NCBI RefSeq assembly: GCF_028330965.1
Contig: NZ_JAQMUB010000052.1
Span: forward strand, 1 to 64,000
DNA: 64,000 nt
Reading direction: 5' to 3'
Source of the DNA: Oscillatoria sp. CS-180
GTDB lineage: Bacteria > Cyanobacteriota > Cyanobacteriia > Phormidesmidales > Phormidesmidaceae
A model generated the notes under the pieces. The model had not been told where the DNA came from, did not search any database, and was given only the letters and a program-made list of their open reading frames with translations. The number at the start of each line of letters is the position of its first letter. Position 1 is the first letter of the stretch. Below, one piece after another: positions 7,640 to 17,065 of this stretch. The translations under genes and the position numbers were made by a program.

Positions 7640-9442
7640 ATGATAATGCTAACGGCTGATGTGCTGGTTGTTGGAGGGGGAACTGGGGGAACCGCAGCAG
7701 CCATTCAGGCAGCACGGCGTGGTGCAAAAACCATCTTAATCAGTGAATTTCCTTGGTTAGGAGGAATGTTGACCGCAGCAGGCGTAGCGGCGCCCGACGG
7801 CAATGAGTTGTTAGCCTTTCAAACAGGCCTCTGGGGCGCCTTTTTAAGTGCGCTCCGGCAGCGGCAGCTGGGAGGATTAGATAATGCTTGGGTCAGCTTC
7901 TTCACCTATGAACCGAAGGTGGGTGCTGCTATCTTCCACGATTGGGTCGAGGCGCTGCCTAATTTGCAATGGATTTGTGGCAAGGTGCCCAAAGCCGTTG
8001 TGCGGGAGGGCGATCGCATTTCAGGTGTCCGGTTTGATGACCTTACGGTTCACGCGAAAATCACTCTAGATGGAACCGAATTAGGCGACCTGCTGGCCTT
8101 GGGTGACGTTCCCTATCGTTGGGGATGGGAGACTCAAAGCCAGTTTGAGGAACCCAGTGCTCCAGTCTCTTTGGACGATCCGAACGATCCGCTGCATGCC
8201 ACCGTGCAGTCTTATCCGGTGCAAGCTCCCACTTGGATCGTCATTCTAAGAAACAATCAGGACGGTAGTCCCCCCATTCCGCACAGTCCCAACTATGACG
8301 CCAGCGTGTTTCAGGAGGCTTGGCAGGGCTATGGTAGCGAACGATTTTTGACCTATGGCAAGCTGCCCAACCGGCAGTTCATGATCAACTGGCCTCAGCG
8401 CGGCAATGATTATGGTGTTGGGCTGGCGCGATTGATTCAAGGAGAAACGGCATGGCGGGAATGGGCCGAAGAGGCGATCGCCCATAGCCAAAACTTTGCT
8501 CACTTCATTCAGTCCCAACTGGGACAGCATTATGAGTTGGCAACGGATGCGTTTCCCAAAGTGCAGGATCAGCTAGGTGGCGGGGCCTTTGCCCTGATGC
8601 CCTACTACCGAGAAAGCCGACGATTGGTTGGTTTAACAACGCTGACAGAATTGGATATTTTGCCGGTGCTCGGTGGTTTAGCGGCAGCGTTGCCCATCAA
8701 CGAGCAGGGAGTGATGAGTGCGATCGCGATCGGCAACTATCCCAATGATCACCACTATCCTGGCTTCAAAATGCCGCTGGCTGCTAAGTCCGTCCACTGG
8801 GGCGGTCGCTGGATGGGAACGCCGTTTGCAATTCCTTATGAAGCGTTGATTCCCGCTGAGGTGGACGGACTGCTAGCTTGTGACAAAGGCATTTCAGTTT
8901 CGCACATTGCCAATGGCGCCACTCGGCTTCAGCCTGTCGTGCTCAACATTGGGCAGGCCGCAGGTATGGCGGCAGCATTGTGCCTAGAAATAGGCTATGA
9001 GCCACGCGATTTGCCGGTTGGAACACTACAAGCCGCGCTGTTGAACGAACCAACTGCACCCGCTACTGTAGTGCCTCTGCTGGATAATCTGCCCCAAGAT
9101 GAGGCGTGGCGATCGCGACAGCAGCACTATCAAACTCACCCATGGGACTATCCCAAAACGGGACAGGTTAGCGAAAAAAATTCCCCTCCCGATCATTCAA
9201 GCATCTCCACTGCTGAGGCCCCTGAATTTCAAGGTTTGCTTCAATTCACTCAAATGGGAGAGACCTGGCAAGCTCAGCTGCGACTATCTGATGTCCGGGC
9301 TCTGTCTATCGTGACGCTCCATCCAAAAGTTCATGGCAGCTTAAAAAAACTTGAAACCAACCAGATGATTACGTTGCGAGGGTACCCTAACTGGTCGGCT
9401 GGGTGGATTCAGGCAGTTGAGATCAGCACTAGTTCACGATAA
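7640..9442 (+). CDS. FAD-dependent oxidoreductase (FAD_oxidored family)
   Basis: A 600-residue flavoprotein with the N-terminal Rossmann FAD motif VVGGGTGGTAAAIQAARRG and a LGGMLTAAGV block. The central domain ends in GLLACDKGISVSHIANGATR and QPVVLNIGQAAG, where the isoalloxazine-contact region of this family lies. It resembles the FAD-dependent proteins annotated as xanthan lyase or BchE/P-like oxidoreductases; the substrate is unknown. A TTG 39 bases upstream is in frame, but the ATG at 7640 immediately precedes the conserved fold. The C-terminal 100 residues are a less conserved extension. It stands alone, upstream of patX. Confidence 0.8.
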   Translation: MIMLTADVLVVGGGTGGTAAAIQAARRGAKTILISEFPWLGGMLTAAGVAAPDGNELLAFQTGLWGAFLSALRQRQLGGLDNAWVSFFTYEPKVGAAIFHDWVEALPNLQWICGKVPKAVVREGDRISGVRFDDLTVHAKITLDGTELGDLLALGDVPYRWGWETQSQFEEPSAPVSLDDPNDPLHATVQSYPVQAPTWIVILRNNQDGSPPIPHSPNYDASVFQEAWQGYGSERFLTYGKLPNRQFMINWPQRGNDYGVGLARLIQGETAWREWAEEAIAHSQNFAHFIQSQLGQHYELATDAFPKVQDQLGGGAFALMPYYRESRRLVGLTTLTELDILPVLGGLAAALPINEQGVMSAIAIGNYPNDHHYPGFKMPLAAKSVHWGGRWMGTPFAIPYEALIPAEVDGLLACDKGISVSHIANGATRLQPVVLNIGQAAGMAAALCLEIGYEPRDLPVGTLQAALLNEPTAPATVVPLLDNLPQDEAWRSRQQHYQTHPWDYPKTGQVSEKNSPPDHSSISTAEAPEFQGLLQFTQMGETWQAQLRLSDVRALSIVTLHPKVHGSLKKLETNQMITLRGYPNWSAGWIQAVEISTSSR

Positions 9443-9514
9443 TCAGAAGTTTTACGCACTTAACTTTCCTGAATATCAATTGACCTCTCTGAAACAGGAG
9501 ATAGAAGCACCATA

Positions 9515-9523
9515 GAGGGGTCT
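9515..9523 (+). promoter_or_regulatory. Candidate HetR half-site before the PatX-like gene
   Basis: GAGGGGTCT at this position, followed by CTAAC, resembles the left half of the HetR operator known from Anabaena hetP (GAGGGGTCTAACCCCTC), with two extra bases and no good right half. It ends nine bases before the start codon, so it would overlap the ribosome binding region. A diverged GACCTCT lies 33 bases further upstream in inverted orientation. Confidence 0.35.
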
Positions 9524-9531
9524 CTAACACA

Positions 9532-9879
9532 ATGGTTTACATACAAGGTTTTGCTAAATACTTTTTGACGATCAGCATCCTGGGATATCTCAGCGCAACA
9601 GGGGCATCTTTTAGTAGTTCAGAATACGTTAGCGAACACTCCGAAGGAAGTGAGACAAGTCACAGAGGCAGCGGACGTCTGGTAACTCAGGCACCGCAAG
9701 AGACTTTTGATACCCTACCGACCTATCGAGGAACGGGACGTGCCAAAGAGCAGGACGATCCGGCTCTTTCTCATCGGGGTAGCGGGAGAGTGCGTATTCA
9801 CGTCGTTGACATGGACACAATCTCTTATCGGGGAAGCGGTCGAATTTCTCCTACACATCTCGATGTCGATTTTGCTTAA
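9532..9879 (+). CDS. patX: PatX-like exported precursor with four RG(S/T)GR motifs
   Basis: A 115-residue protein with an N-terminal hydrophobic export signal (about residues 7-25, FAKYFLTISILGYLSATGA). It carries four copies of the HetR-inhibiting pentapeptide: RGSGR at 45-49, RGTGR at 66-70, RGSGR at 82-86 and RGSGR at 100-104. Each is preceded by an aromatic or His residue (H, Y, H, Y) after Ser or Thr. The same pentapeptide ends PatS and occurs in HetN and PatX, and it binds HetR directly. The gene lies 394 bases upstream of hetR on the same strand, the typical PatX association. Each motif uses different codons, so it is not a recent nucleotide duplication. The spacers between motifs are acidic, unrelated and 11-16 residues long. 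Each motif could be released as a separate peptide (inference). Confidence 0.8.
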   Translation: MVYIQGFAKYFLTISILGYLSATGASFSSSEYVSEHSEGSETSHRGSGRLVTQAPQETFDTLPTYRGTGRAKEQDDPALSHRGSGRVRIHVVDMDTISYRGSGRISPTHLDVDFA

Positions 9880-11209
<1,330 letters not shown>

Positions 11210-11370
11210 GGTTTACCAGCAAGGTCCTCAAAGAGAAACCTTCTCCTTACGTTTGTCGTGCATTCGCACAGAAATAGACCTAGGGGAGACGCTTGGTATG
11301 GCAGATGATTGTCTGAAAATTGGGCAAGCGAGTACGCTGGCGATGGCAACCTTGAGAGTGAGACCTAGGT

Positions 11371-12189
11371 ATGATCATCGCGCAGATTTCTGACCTGCAT
11401 GTACGACCTGAAGGGAAAAAGGCTTACGGCATCGTTGATACCAACTCTTTTCTGAAAGCCGCGATCGCCCAGCTAAATCGATTGAAGCCCCAGCCAGATA
11501 TCGTAATCGCAACAGGGGATTTGGTTGATGAACGAACTGAAGCCGAATACAAAATGCTGCAGCAGATTCTAGCTCCGCTACAGGCACCTCTGTATTTTGC
11601 AATGGGTAACCACGACGATCGCACCGCCTTTCGCAATGTCTTCTCCAATCTGCCCTACATGCCTTCAGAAGGCTTCGTTCACTATGTGCTGGATGAATAT
11701 CCCCTCCGGATCATCGTGCTAGATACCTTGGTGGATGGTGAAGGCTACGGCAATATAGACGCCGAGCGACTCCAGTGGCTTGCAGCTCGTCTGGATGAAA
11801 ATCCGCACAAGCCAACCGTCATTTTTATGCACCATCCCCCGTTCTCGACCGGATTGATAGGGATGGATACCCTGCGCTGTCGCGGTAATGTTGCCCTGGC
11901 TGACCTTATCGCTCGATATGACAACGTGAAACGCATTGCTTGCGGTCATCTGCATCGCTCGATCCAAACCGTCTGGGCAGGGACGCTGGGCAGTGTTGCC
12001 CCGAGTGTGGCTCATCAAGTTGCACTCCGACTCACTGAAACCCAGCCATCCGCCTTTGTGATGGAACCCCCTGGCTTTCAACTGCATCTTTGGCATGAAG
12101 AGGCGGGTTTAGTGACCCATACTGCCTTTGTTGGAGATTTCGACGCCTATTCCTATCGCACAAAAGCGGCGATCGCTTTATACGTATAA
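11371..12189 (+). CDS. CpdA-like class III cyclic-nucleotide phosphodiesterase
   Basis: A 272-residue calcineurin-fold phosphoesterase with all five metal motifs: DLH near the N-terminus (residues 8-10), GDLVD, GNHD, HHPPF and GHLHR. This pattern and length fit 3',5'-cyclic-nucleotide (cAMP) phosphodiesterases of the CpdA/Icc group, though other small phosphoesters are possible. A cAMP link would be of interest because SbtB in this window binds cAMP in other cyanobacteria, but no direct link is shown. Downstream of hetR with a 161-base gap. Confidence 0.8.
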   Translation: MIIAQISDLHVRPEGKKAYGIVDTNSFLKAAIAQLNRLKPQPDIVIATGDLVDERTEAEYKMLQQILAPLQAPLYFAMGNHDDRTAFRNVFSNLPYMPSEGFVHYVLDEYPLRIIVLDTLVDGEGYGNIDAERLQWLAARLDENPHKPTVIFMHHPPFSTGLIGMDTLRCRGNVALADLIARYDNVKRIACGHLHRSIQTVWAGTLGSVAPSVAHQVALRLTETQPSAFVMEPPGFQLHLWHEEAGLVTHTAFVGDFDAYSYRTKAAIALYV

Positions 12190-12271
12190 AATCTGGTTTT
12201 TAGGAGGTCTATATGCATAAGGCAGGATGACACGACTACAATAAACCCCACGAGTTTTCTAGAAGTGAACG

Positions 12272-14467
12272 ATGCCATTCAGTCGAGGTTGGCCGAAATT
12301 TCTTGCTAGCTTGTGGCAGGCGCGACTGTCACGGCGCATCGTGTTTTGGGTGTTTGTCAGCATTGTAGTGATTGAGGCGATTATCCTCGTCCCCTCTGTG
12401 ATGCGCCGTGAACAAGAGCTGCTTAACTATTTGCGCTCGCTTTCTGCGGCCCAAGCAGAGGGCATTCTCAGCGTCAAGATAGATCTGGGAGCAGCTTCGG
12501 ATGACCAAGTGATGGATAGCTTGGAATCTTTGCTGAGCAACGAGGTCATCCTGGGTGGGGCGTTATATCGAGCCGATGGCACCCTTGTAGGAACGTTTGG
12601 GGATGCTCCGGAGCTAACGGCTGCGGCAGTGATGGCTAATAGCAACCAGGATTACTTCTACAACCGTCGAATTCAGCGCTATGACGCTCTCTGGCAAATG
12701 TCGCCGCTGGAGGGTCGATATCACCTCATCATCCGCCATGATGCAACTTGGGTGGGTCGAGAGTTCTATGCCTTCATTGGGCGAATTTCTGGGTTAGTCC
12801 TAATTATTTCCGTGTTTGTGACCGGGGCAACCATGATAGTGCTAGAGCGGCTGGTGATCTCCTCCGTGCTAGCATTGCGGCAAGATTTGAGGCGGGTGGG
12901 TGATACGCTGCGGCAAAACCAGGATGCCCGATCGCTCTCATTTGCATCGGTGCGAAACGGTGCCCTACGCCAAGACGAATTGGGGGATGTCATCCTCACG
13001 TTTGAGGAAATGGTCAATCAGGTAGGGGCCGCGATCGCTGAACGCAACCAAGCCGAACTGGATCTGCGCCTATCAGAAGAGAAGTTTTCTAAATCTTTTT
13101 ACGCTAGTCCCAATCCGATGAGTCTCAGTGTTTTGGAGACTGGAAAACTGCTAGACGTCAACGATAGCTTCCTAGCCCTCTATGGCGCGGCTCGCGAAGC
13201 CGTCATTGGTAAAACAGCAGCTAGTTTGAGTCTGTGGGATGACCCGAGCGATCGCGCTGAAATGTCAACTAGGCTCAAGTTACAAGGCTATTTGCGGAAC
13301 CAGGAGTATCGCTTTCGGACAGCCCAAGGAACTCGCCGCACAGTTCTCTACTCGGCTGAGATCACTCAGCTCAACGGTGAAGCCTGTATTCTATCGGTCG
13401 CCAACGACATTAGTGAACGAAAGGCTGCGGAAGAGGCCCTGAGCGAGAGTGAACAGCGATTTAGGACGCTAGTTGAGCAGGCAACGGATGCTCTGTTTGT
13501 GGTTAATGCCGACCGGCAGTTTATCGATGTGAATCAAGAAGCTTGCCACACCTTGGGCTACAGTCGCGAAGAACTCCTACAGCTTTCCGTTCCAGACGTT
13601 CAGAAAGCGGTGTCTATCGATGATTTAGCCAGTGACTGGAAGCTGCCGCCAGGACAGGCAGTGACTCGTGAAGGCATTCATCAGCGCAAAGATGGCAGCC
13701 ATTTCCCAGTGGAAGTACGACTAGGACGCATTGAGATTGGGGGGAAATCGGTCTTGTTGGCGATCGCCCGCGATATCACAGCCCGCAAACAGATGGAGCA
13801 GGCCCAAGCGCGGTTAGCGGAAATTGGTGAACTCGCAGCCATGATTGTGCATGAGGTTCGCAATCCCCTGACGACGGTCCTTATGGGACTGCACTCCTTT
13901 GAGCAAATGGACCTGCCCGAGCGGGCTAAAATGCGCCTCTCCTTCGCGCTGGAGGAATCTGAACGGCTACAGCGGTTGCTCAACGAGATTTTGATGTATG
14001 CCCGCGACCAACATCTCGATCTCGAACCGTTGGAACTCGGCCCATTTCTGCAATTGTTGTGTGATGAGTTTGGTCATCAGCCTGTTGCTGAAGCACGATC
14101 GCTGCACACGTTAGGACTAGAGCGGCCTTGTAAAGTGATGGGCGATCGCGATCGGCTGAAGCAGGTGTTCATCAACCTCATCAGCAATGCCTGCGAAGCT
14201 GCTCCAACTGACGGTACAGTGACGTGTTCGCTAGCTGTCGACGCCCATTGGATCACGGCCAAGGTCCACAATGAGGGTGAGCCGATTCCTCCAGATATCT
14301 TGCCGCAGCTAATGCAGCCTTTCTTCACCACCAAATCCACGGGAAATGGGCTAGGTCTAGCAATTACCCGTCGCATCATCGAAGCTCATGAAGGCACAAT
14401 TCAGTTTTCATCCTCATCTGAAACAGGCACTACCGTAACCGTCCGAATACCTCGTCATGTAGATTAG
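12272..14467 (+). CDS. Membrane PAS-PAS sensor histidine kinase
   Basis: A 731-residue kinase. The first membrane helix is at about 28-50 and the second at about 170-195, flanking an extracytoplasmic sensor of about 120 residues. A HAMP-like linker with coiled coil follows (about 200-265), then two PAS domains (about 270-385 and 395-515). The HisKA phosphoacceptor His is at 527 (IVHEVRNPLTTV), followed by an HATPase_c domain with NLISNACEA and GNGLGLAI. No response regulator is adjacent, so the output is unknown. Confidence 0.88.
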   Translation: MPFSRGWPKFLASLWQARLSRRIVFWVFVSIVVIEAIILVPSVMRREQELLNYLRSLSAAQAEGILSVKIDLGAASDDQVMDSLESLLSNEVILGGALYRADGTLVGTFGDAPELTAAAVMANSNQDYFYNRRIQRYDALWQMSPLEGRYHLIIRHDATWVGREFYAFIGRISGLVLIISVFVTGATMIVLERLVISSVLALRQDLRRVGDTLRQNQDARSLSFASVRNGALRQDELGDVILTFEEMVNQVGAAIAERNQAELDLRLSEEKFSKSFYASPNPMSLSVLETGKLLDVNDSFLALYGAAREAVIGKTAASLSLWDDPSDRAEMSTRLKLQGYLRNQEYRFRTAQGTRRTVLYSAEITQLNGEACILSVANDISERKAAEEALSESEQRFRTLVEQATDALFVVNADRQFIDVNQEACHTLGYSREELLQLSVPDVQKAVSIDDLASDWKLPPGQAVTREGIHQRKDGSHFPVEVRLGRIEIGGKSVLLAIARDITARKQMEQAQARLAEIGELAAMIVHEVRNPLTTVLMGLHSFEQMDLPERAKMRLSFALEESERLQRLLNEILMYARDQHLDLEPLELGPFLQLLCDEFGHQPVAEARSLHTLGLERPCKVMGDRDRLKQVFINLISNACEAAPTDGTVTCSLAVDAHWITAKVHNEGEPIPPDILPQLMQPFFTTKSTGNGLGLAITRRIIEAHEGTIQFSSSSETGTTVTVRIPRHVD

Positions 14468-14669
14468 TTGGTTCTAGACAATCAGAGCTGAGTTACATAA
14501 CGAATCTCCAGGTGAACGTGAGCGATGCCCGGTGCGTCGGAAAAATCAGCCTTACGAATCAATAAAGAATGCATATGAGGTCTAACCAATAGCGTTCAAT
14601 GGCAGCAGTCACTTTTGATTCTGATTGACGGCTGACTCGTACCCATCAAAGTATTGCAATCATTGTGCT

Positions 14670-15083
14670 ATGGCTTTAAATCATTCGTTGACCAATGGCA
14701 TCGAAACCGCTCTGCAGCAGCCCTGGACCTCGCGTTATGCGAAGCTGCTAGCTTTGGTACTGTTCTACGGAGCCACGGTTCATATTGGCAATATGGCTGG
14801 ACTAACGGGAAACCCGTGGTTATCGACGCCCCTATTGTGGCGAGCGATGGATGTGGTGCTTTTGCTGTTCAACGCGCTCACGGCTATTGGGTTATGGCGG
14901 GGTACGGTGTGGTCGGTGTGGACCCTACTGGGTGGCATGACGCTCCTTCAGTTTTTGCCCTATACCCTGCTGCGATCGCACTTCATCCTCAATCCTGAAG
15001 ATGCTCAAACATTGAATGGTCTATTAATCACAGAAGCCTTGCTTTTGGGCGTTTTTGGGCTGCTTATCTGGCTCAGAAAGTAA
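14670..15083 (+). CDS. Small four-helix membrane protein, unknown function
   Basis: A 137-residue protein with about four membrane helices (about residues 22-42, 51-75, 78-100, 112-135). I recognise no family. It starts at the ATG at 14670; a TTG start at 14625 would add a 15-residue segment with no conserved features. It lies upstream of the metal locus (Zur-like box, ArsR sensor, CDF exporter), which is only weak evidence of a metal-related job. Confidence 0.55.
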   Translation: MALNHSLTNGIETALQQPWTSRYAKLLALVLFYGATVHIGNMAGLTGNPWLSTPLLWRAMDVVLLLFNALTAIGLWRGTVWSVWTLLGGMTLLQFLPYTLLRSHFILNPEDAQTLNGLLITEALLLGVFGLLIWLRK

Positions 15084-15167
15084 CTCTGTTCCTGGCCCAA
15101 CATGACTATTCTATGCCAATGCAAAACGGCTACGGACAAACAGTCATGTCCGATGAAACGTGTTTGA

Positions 15168-15190
15168 TATAATCTTGAGAATGATTATCG
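15168..15190 (+). promoter_or_regulatory. Zur/Fur-like box overlapping a TATAAT -10 element
   Basis: TATAAT at 15168-15173 is followed by TGAGAATGATTATCG at 15176-15190. The second element matches the cyanobacterial Zur box TGATAATNATTATCA at all but two positions and also resembles Fur boxes. It sits just before the ABC transporter gene stub at 15207. Confidence 0.5.
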
Positions 15191-15206
15191 TTGCAGTTTT
15201 CCCGTC

Positions 15207-15242
15207 ATGCTAGAGGTTCAACATCTATCTGTCAGTTACTGA
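15207..15242 (+). pseudogene. Stub of an ABC transporter ATPase gene (ZnuC/MntA type)
   Basis: ATG followed by a frame reading MLEVQHLSVSY and then TGA. This is a canonical ABC ATPase N-terminus of the metal-uptake type, cut off after eleven codons. The next codons after the stop read SVSTLEAG, which also resembles the family before similarity disappears. With the Zur-like box upstream, this looks like the remains of a zinc uptake operon that lost its body by deletion. The reading is short and could be chance. Confidence 0.4.
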
Positions 15243-15317
15243 AGCGTTAGTACCCTAGAAGCTGGAAGAAGCACTGGTCATGCATCATAGTTGAGTCATG
15301 ACCTCCTTGGTTTATTC

Positions 15318-15698
15318 GTGAACAAATCCAAACCCAAAGATGTATGTCAAGTTCGGTGTTTTAATACCGAGTTAGTTGCTCACGTTCAAAACACTCTGCC
15401 CAGTGAAGATATCCTTGAAACGGCTCAAATCGTCTTCGGAGCCTTGGCAGACCAATCACGGCTCAAAATCTTGTACGCTCTCAGCTACGATCAGGAGCTT
15501 TGCGTCTGCGATGTTGCGACCCTGCTAACCGTTAAAGTGGCGACAGCCTCCCATCACCTCCGTAAGCTGCGTGATCTCAAAATTCTTAAGTATCGCAACG
15601 ATGGCAAGCTCGCCTACTACTCATTGCGTGACCAGCGGGTTGCTGACATCCTTCATCATGCTTTGAGGCAATTGGTAGGAGAGGAGATTCAGGTTTAG
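15318..15698 (+). CDS. ArsR/SmtB-family metal sensor, CadC-like alpha3N site
   Basis: A 126-residue winged-helix repressor. The recognition region is ATASHHLRKLRDLKI, with the wing NDGKLAYYSL. Metal ligands visible are the N-terminal C-x3-C (CQVRC) and the alpha3 CVC (ELCVCD). These make the alpha3N site of CadC/AztR-type Cd, Pb or Zn sensors. The alpha5 zinc site of SmtB (DxH...HxxE) is broken: D is kept, but the other positions read R, Q and G. GTG at 15318 is preferred over TTG at 15291, though neither has a good ribosome binding site. It likely represses the CDF exporter downstream. Confidence 0.82.
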   Translation: MNKSKPKDVCQVRCFNTELVAHVQNTLPSEDILETAQIVFGALADQSRLKILYALSYDQELCVCDVATLLTVKVATASHHLRKLRDLKILKYRNDGKLAYYSLRDQRVADILHHALRQLVGEEIQV

Positions 15699-15814
15699 GT
15701 CTGAGATCTCAGTTTGAGTTCTGAAGACTCAGAGGTCTGGGCTTTGACCTGCACCCAATGCCTCATGCCCCGGACTCCTGGAAATCCTCCATATTCTGCA
15801 CACTCCATACCTTT

Positions 15815-15915
15815 GGCGGTATGTATTTGAGTCAAGCACACCCCATTCCTCGTTCCCTATTCCCTGCTCCTCTAAGACACTGAGATGTACTTAATCAAGC
15901 TGCACAGGGACAAAT
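15815..15915. repeat. Dispersed repeat family B, copy 1
   Basis: About 100 bp shared with 34150-34243. Landmarks: GTATGTATTTGAGTCAAGCA at the start, then TTCCCTGCTCC, TAAGACACTGAGATG and TCAAGCTGCACAG, ending in AAATC. It sits in the spacer between arsR and the CDF gene. Confidence 0.6.
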
Positions 15916-15927
15916 CCCATCGTTCTT

Positions 15928-15998
15928 TCATTTAAACACTCAAATGAACGTCATAATGACTTACGCTATATTCAAACATTCTTTTGAGCGTTTGGATG
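15928..15998. promoter_or_regulatory. Candidate ArsR/SmtB operators before the CDF gene
   Basis: Two imperfect inverted repeats precede the CDF exporter. TTCATTT and AAATGAA arms lie around 15927-15948, and TTCAAACATTC with a GAGCGTTTGGATGAA partner lies around 15971-15999. TGAACGTCAT is repeated directly near both. A TATATT -10 candidate lies between them. SmtB-type sensors bind such AT-rich imperfect palindromes. Confidence 0.4.
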
Positions 15999-16004
15999 AA
16001 CGTC

Positions 16005-16616
16005 ATGGCCGATCACTGTTGTCAACATAAAGAAGCAGCTCTGGTAAAGCTGAAACAACGGCAAGCTAGGGTGCTCTGGATCGTTTTAGCAATCAATCTG
16101 GCAATGTTTGTGGTGGAGTTTGGGGCGGGATTGCGAGCCGATTCTCTCTCGCTAACGGGAGATTCTCTCGATATGCTGGGAGATGCCTTGGTCTATGGCA
16201 CTAGCCTCTATGTCATTCATCGCAGTGCAAAAGCACAGGCCGGGGCTGCCCTGCTGAAGGGTGTGATTATGTTTGGCTTTGCGATCGCAGTCTTCGCCCG
16301 TGCCCTTTACCAATTTCTGACTGAGGCTGCACCCACGGCTGAAATCATGGGATCCATTGGTTTGCTTGCGCTGACGGCTAACCTGATATGCCTGTTGTTG
16401 CTCACTCGCCATCGCCAAGACAATTTGAACATGTCTTCTGTCTGGCTCTGCTCTCGCAATGACATTGTTGCCAACACATCCGTCTTGGCCGCAGCGGTGC
16501 TGGTCTTGCTGACTCAGTCTCCCCTACCCGATTTGTTGGTGGGTCTGCTGCTCACTGTGGTTTTTGCTCGTTCTGCTGGAACTGTTTTGTCGCAATCTTG
16601 GCGGGCGATCGCATAA
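16005..16616 (+). CDS. CDF-family divalent cation exporter
   Basis: A 203-residue membrane protein with about six helices, shorter than CzcD because it lacks the cytoplasmic C-terminal domain. Family signs are FVVEFGAGLRADSLSLTGDSLDMLGDALVYG in TM1-2 (the aspartates provide the transport site) and CSRNDIVANTSVL in TM5. The N-terminus carries a CCQH metal-binding start. It fits a Zn/Cd/Co exporter under the ArsR-type regulator just upstream. An in-frame ATG at 15996 is an alternative start. Confidence 0.85.
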   Translation: MADHCCQHKEAALVKLKQRQARVLWIVLAINLAMFVVEFGAGLRADSLSLTGDSLDMLGDALVYGTSLYVIHRSAKAQAGAALLKGVIMFGFAIAVFARALYQFLTEAAPTAEIMGSIGLLALTANLICLLLLTRHRQDNLNMSSVWLCSRNDIVANTSVLAAAVLVLLTQSPLPDLLVGLLLTVVFARSAGTVLSQSWRAIA

Positions 16617-16680
16617 TCACACGACTACCGCAGCCTAACGCCTTAGCTGTCTCAGGTCATTTCTTTTTTTAGAATTCTCC

Positions 16681-16734
16681 TAAACACCCGGATGCTGTTG
16701 AGTGCACAAGCCTAGAGGGCTAAAGCTGTCAATC
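16681..16734. repeat. Dispersed repeat family A, copy 3 (partial)
   Basis: Only the right half of the family is present: CACCCGGATGCTGTTGAGTG, then CACAAGCCTAGAGGGCTAAAG. The left half seems replaced by unrelated sequence. It lies in the gap 16617-17065, otherwise without a gene. Confidence 0.7.
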
Positions 16735-16794
16735 AACGGGCATTAGGAGCAATGCGGCCACACCACAGATTCCAAACGAGACCAACAAATTCAT

Positions 16795-16828
16795 AATAAA
16801 AAGCCGACCTCGGCAGAAGTCGGCTTAA
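16795..16828 (-). terminator. Rho-independent terminator for the rqcH strand
   Basis: Read on the minus strand: AAGCCGAC stem, loop, GTCGGCTT, then TTTTATTA. It lies about 240 bases downstream of the rqcH stop and is oriented to end transcripts from that side. On the plus strand the stem is followed by an A/T-rich stretch only. Confidence 0.6.
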
Positions 16829-17065
16829 TTAAAATTGTTGCTCTCTCAAGTTGGAGAAAACGGTATCCTCAAAGAGGTACCAATGAAGCGGATTTCCCGT
16901 TTCTTCTCTCTCCACGTCGCATTGTATCAAGCCACACAGATTTTTTGTTATAAATCTTCAGGTTTTTCCTACAGGTTCCATAAGTACTTTTTAGAAAACA
17001 AGCTTCTTCGGTTCATTTTCTTGATATGCCGTTATGGAACGGTGACATGGGTGACCGCGAAAACG

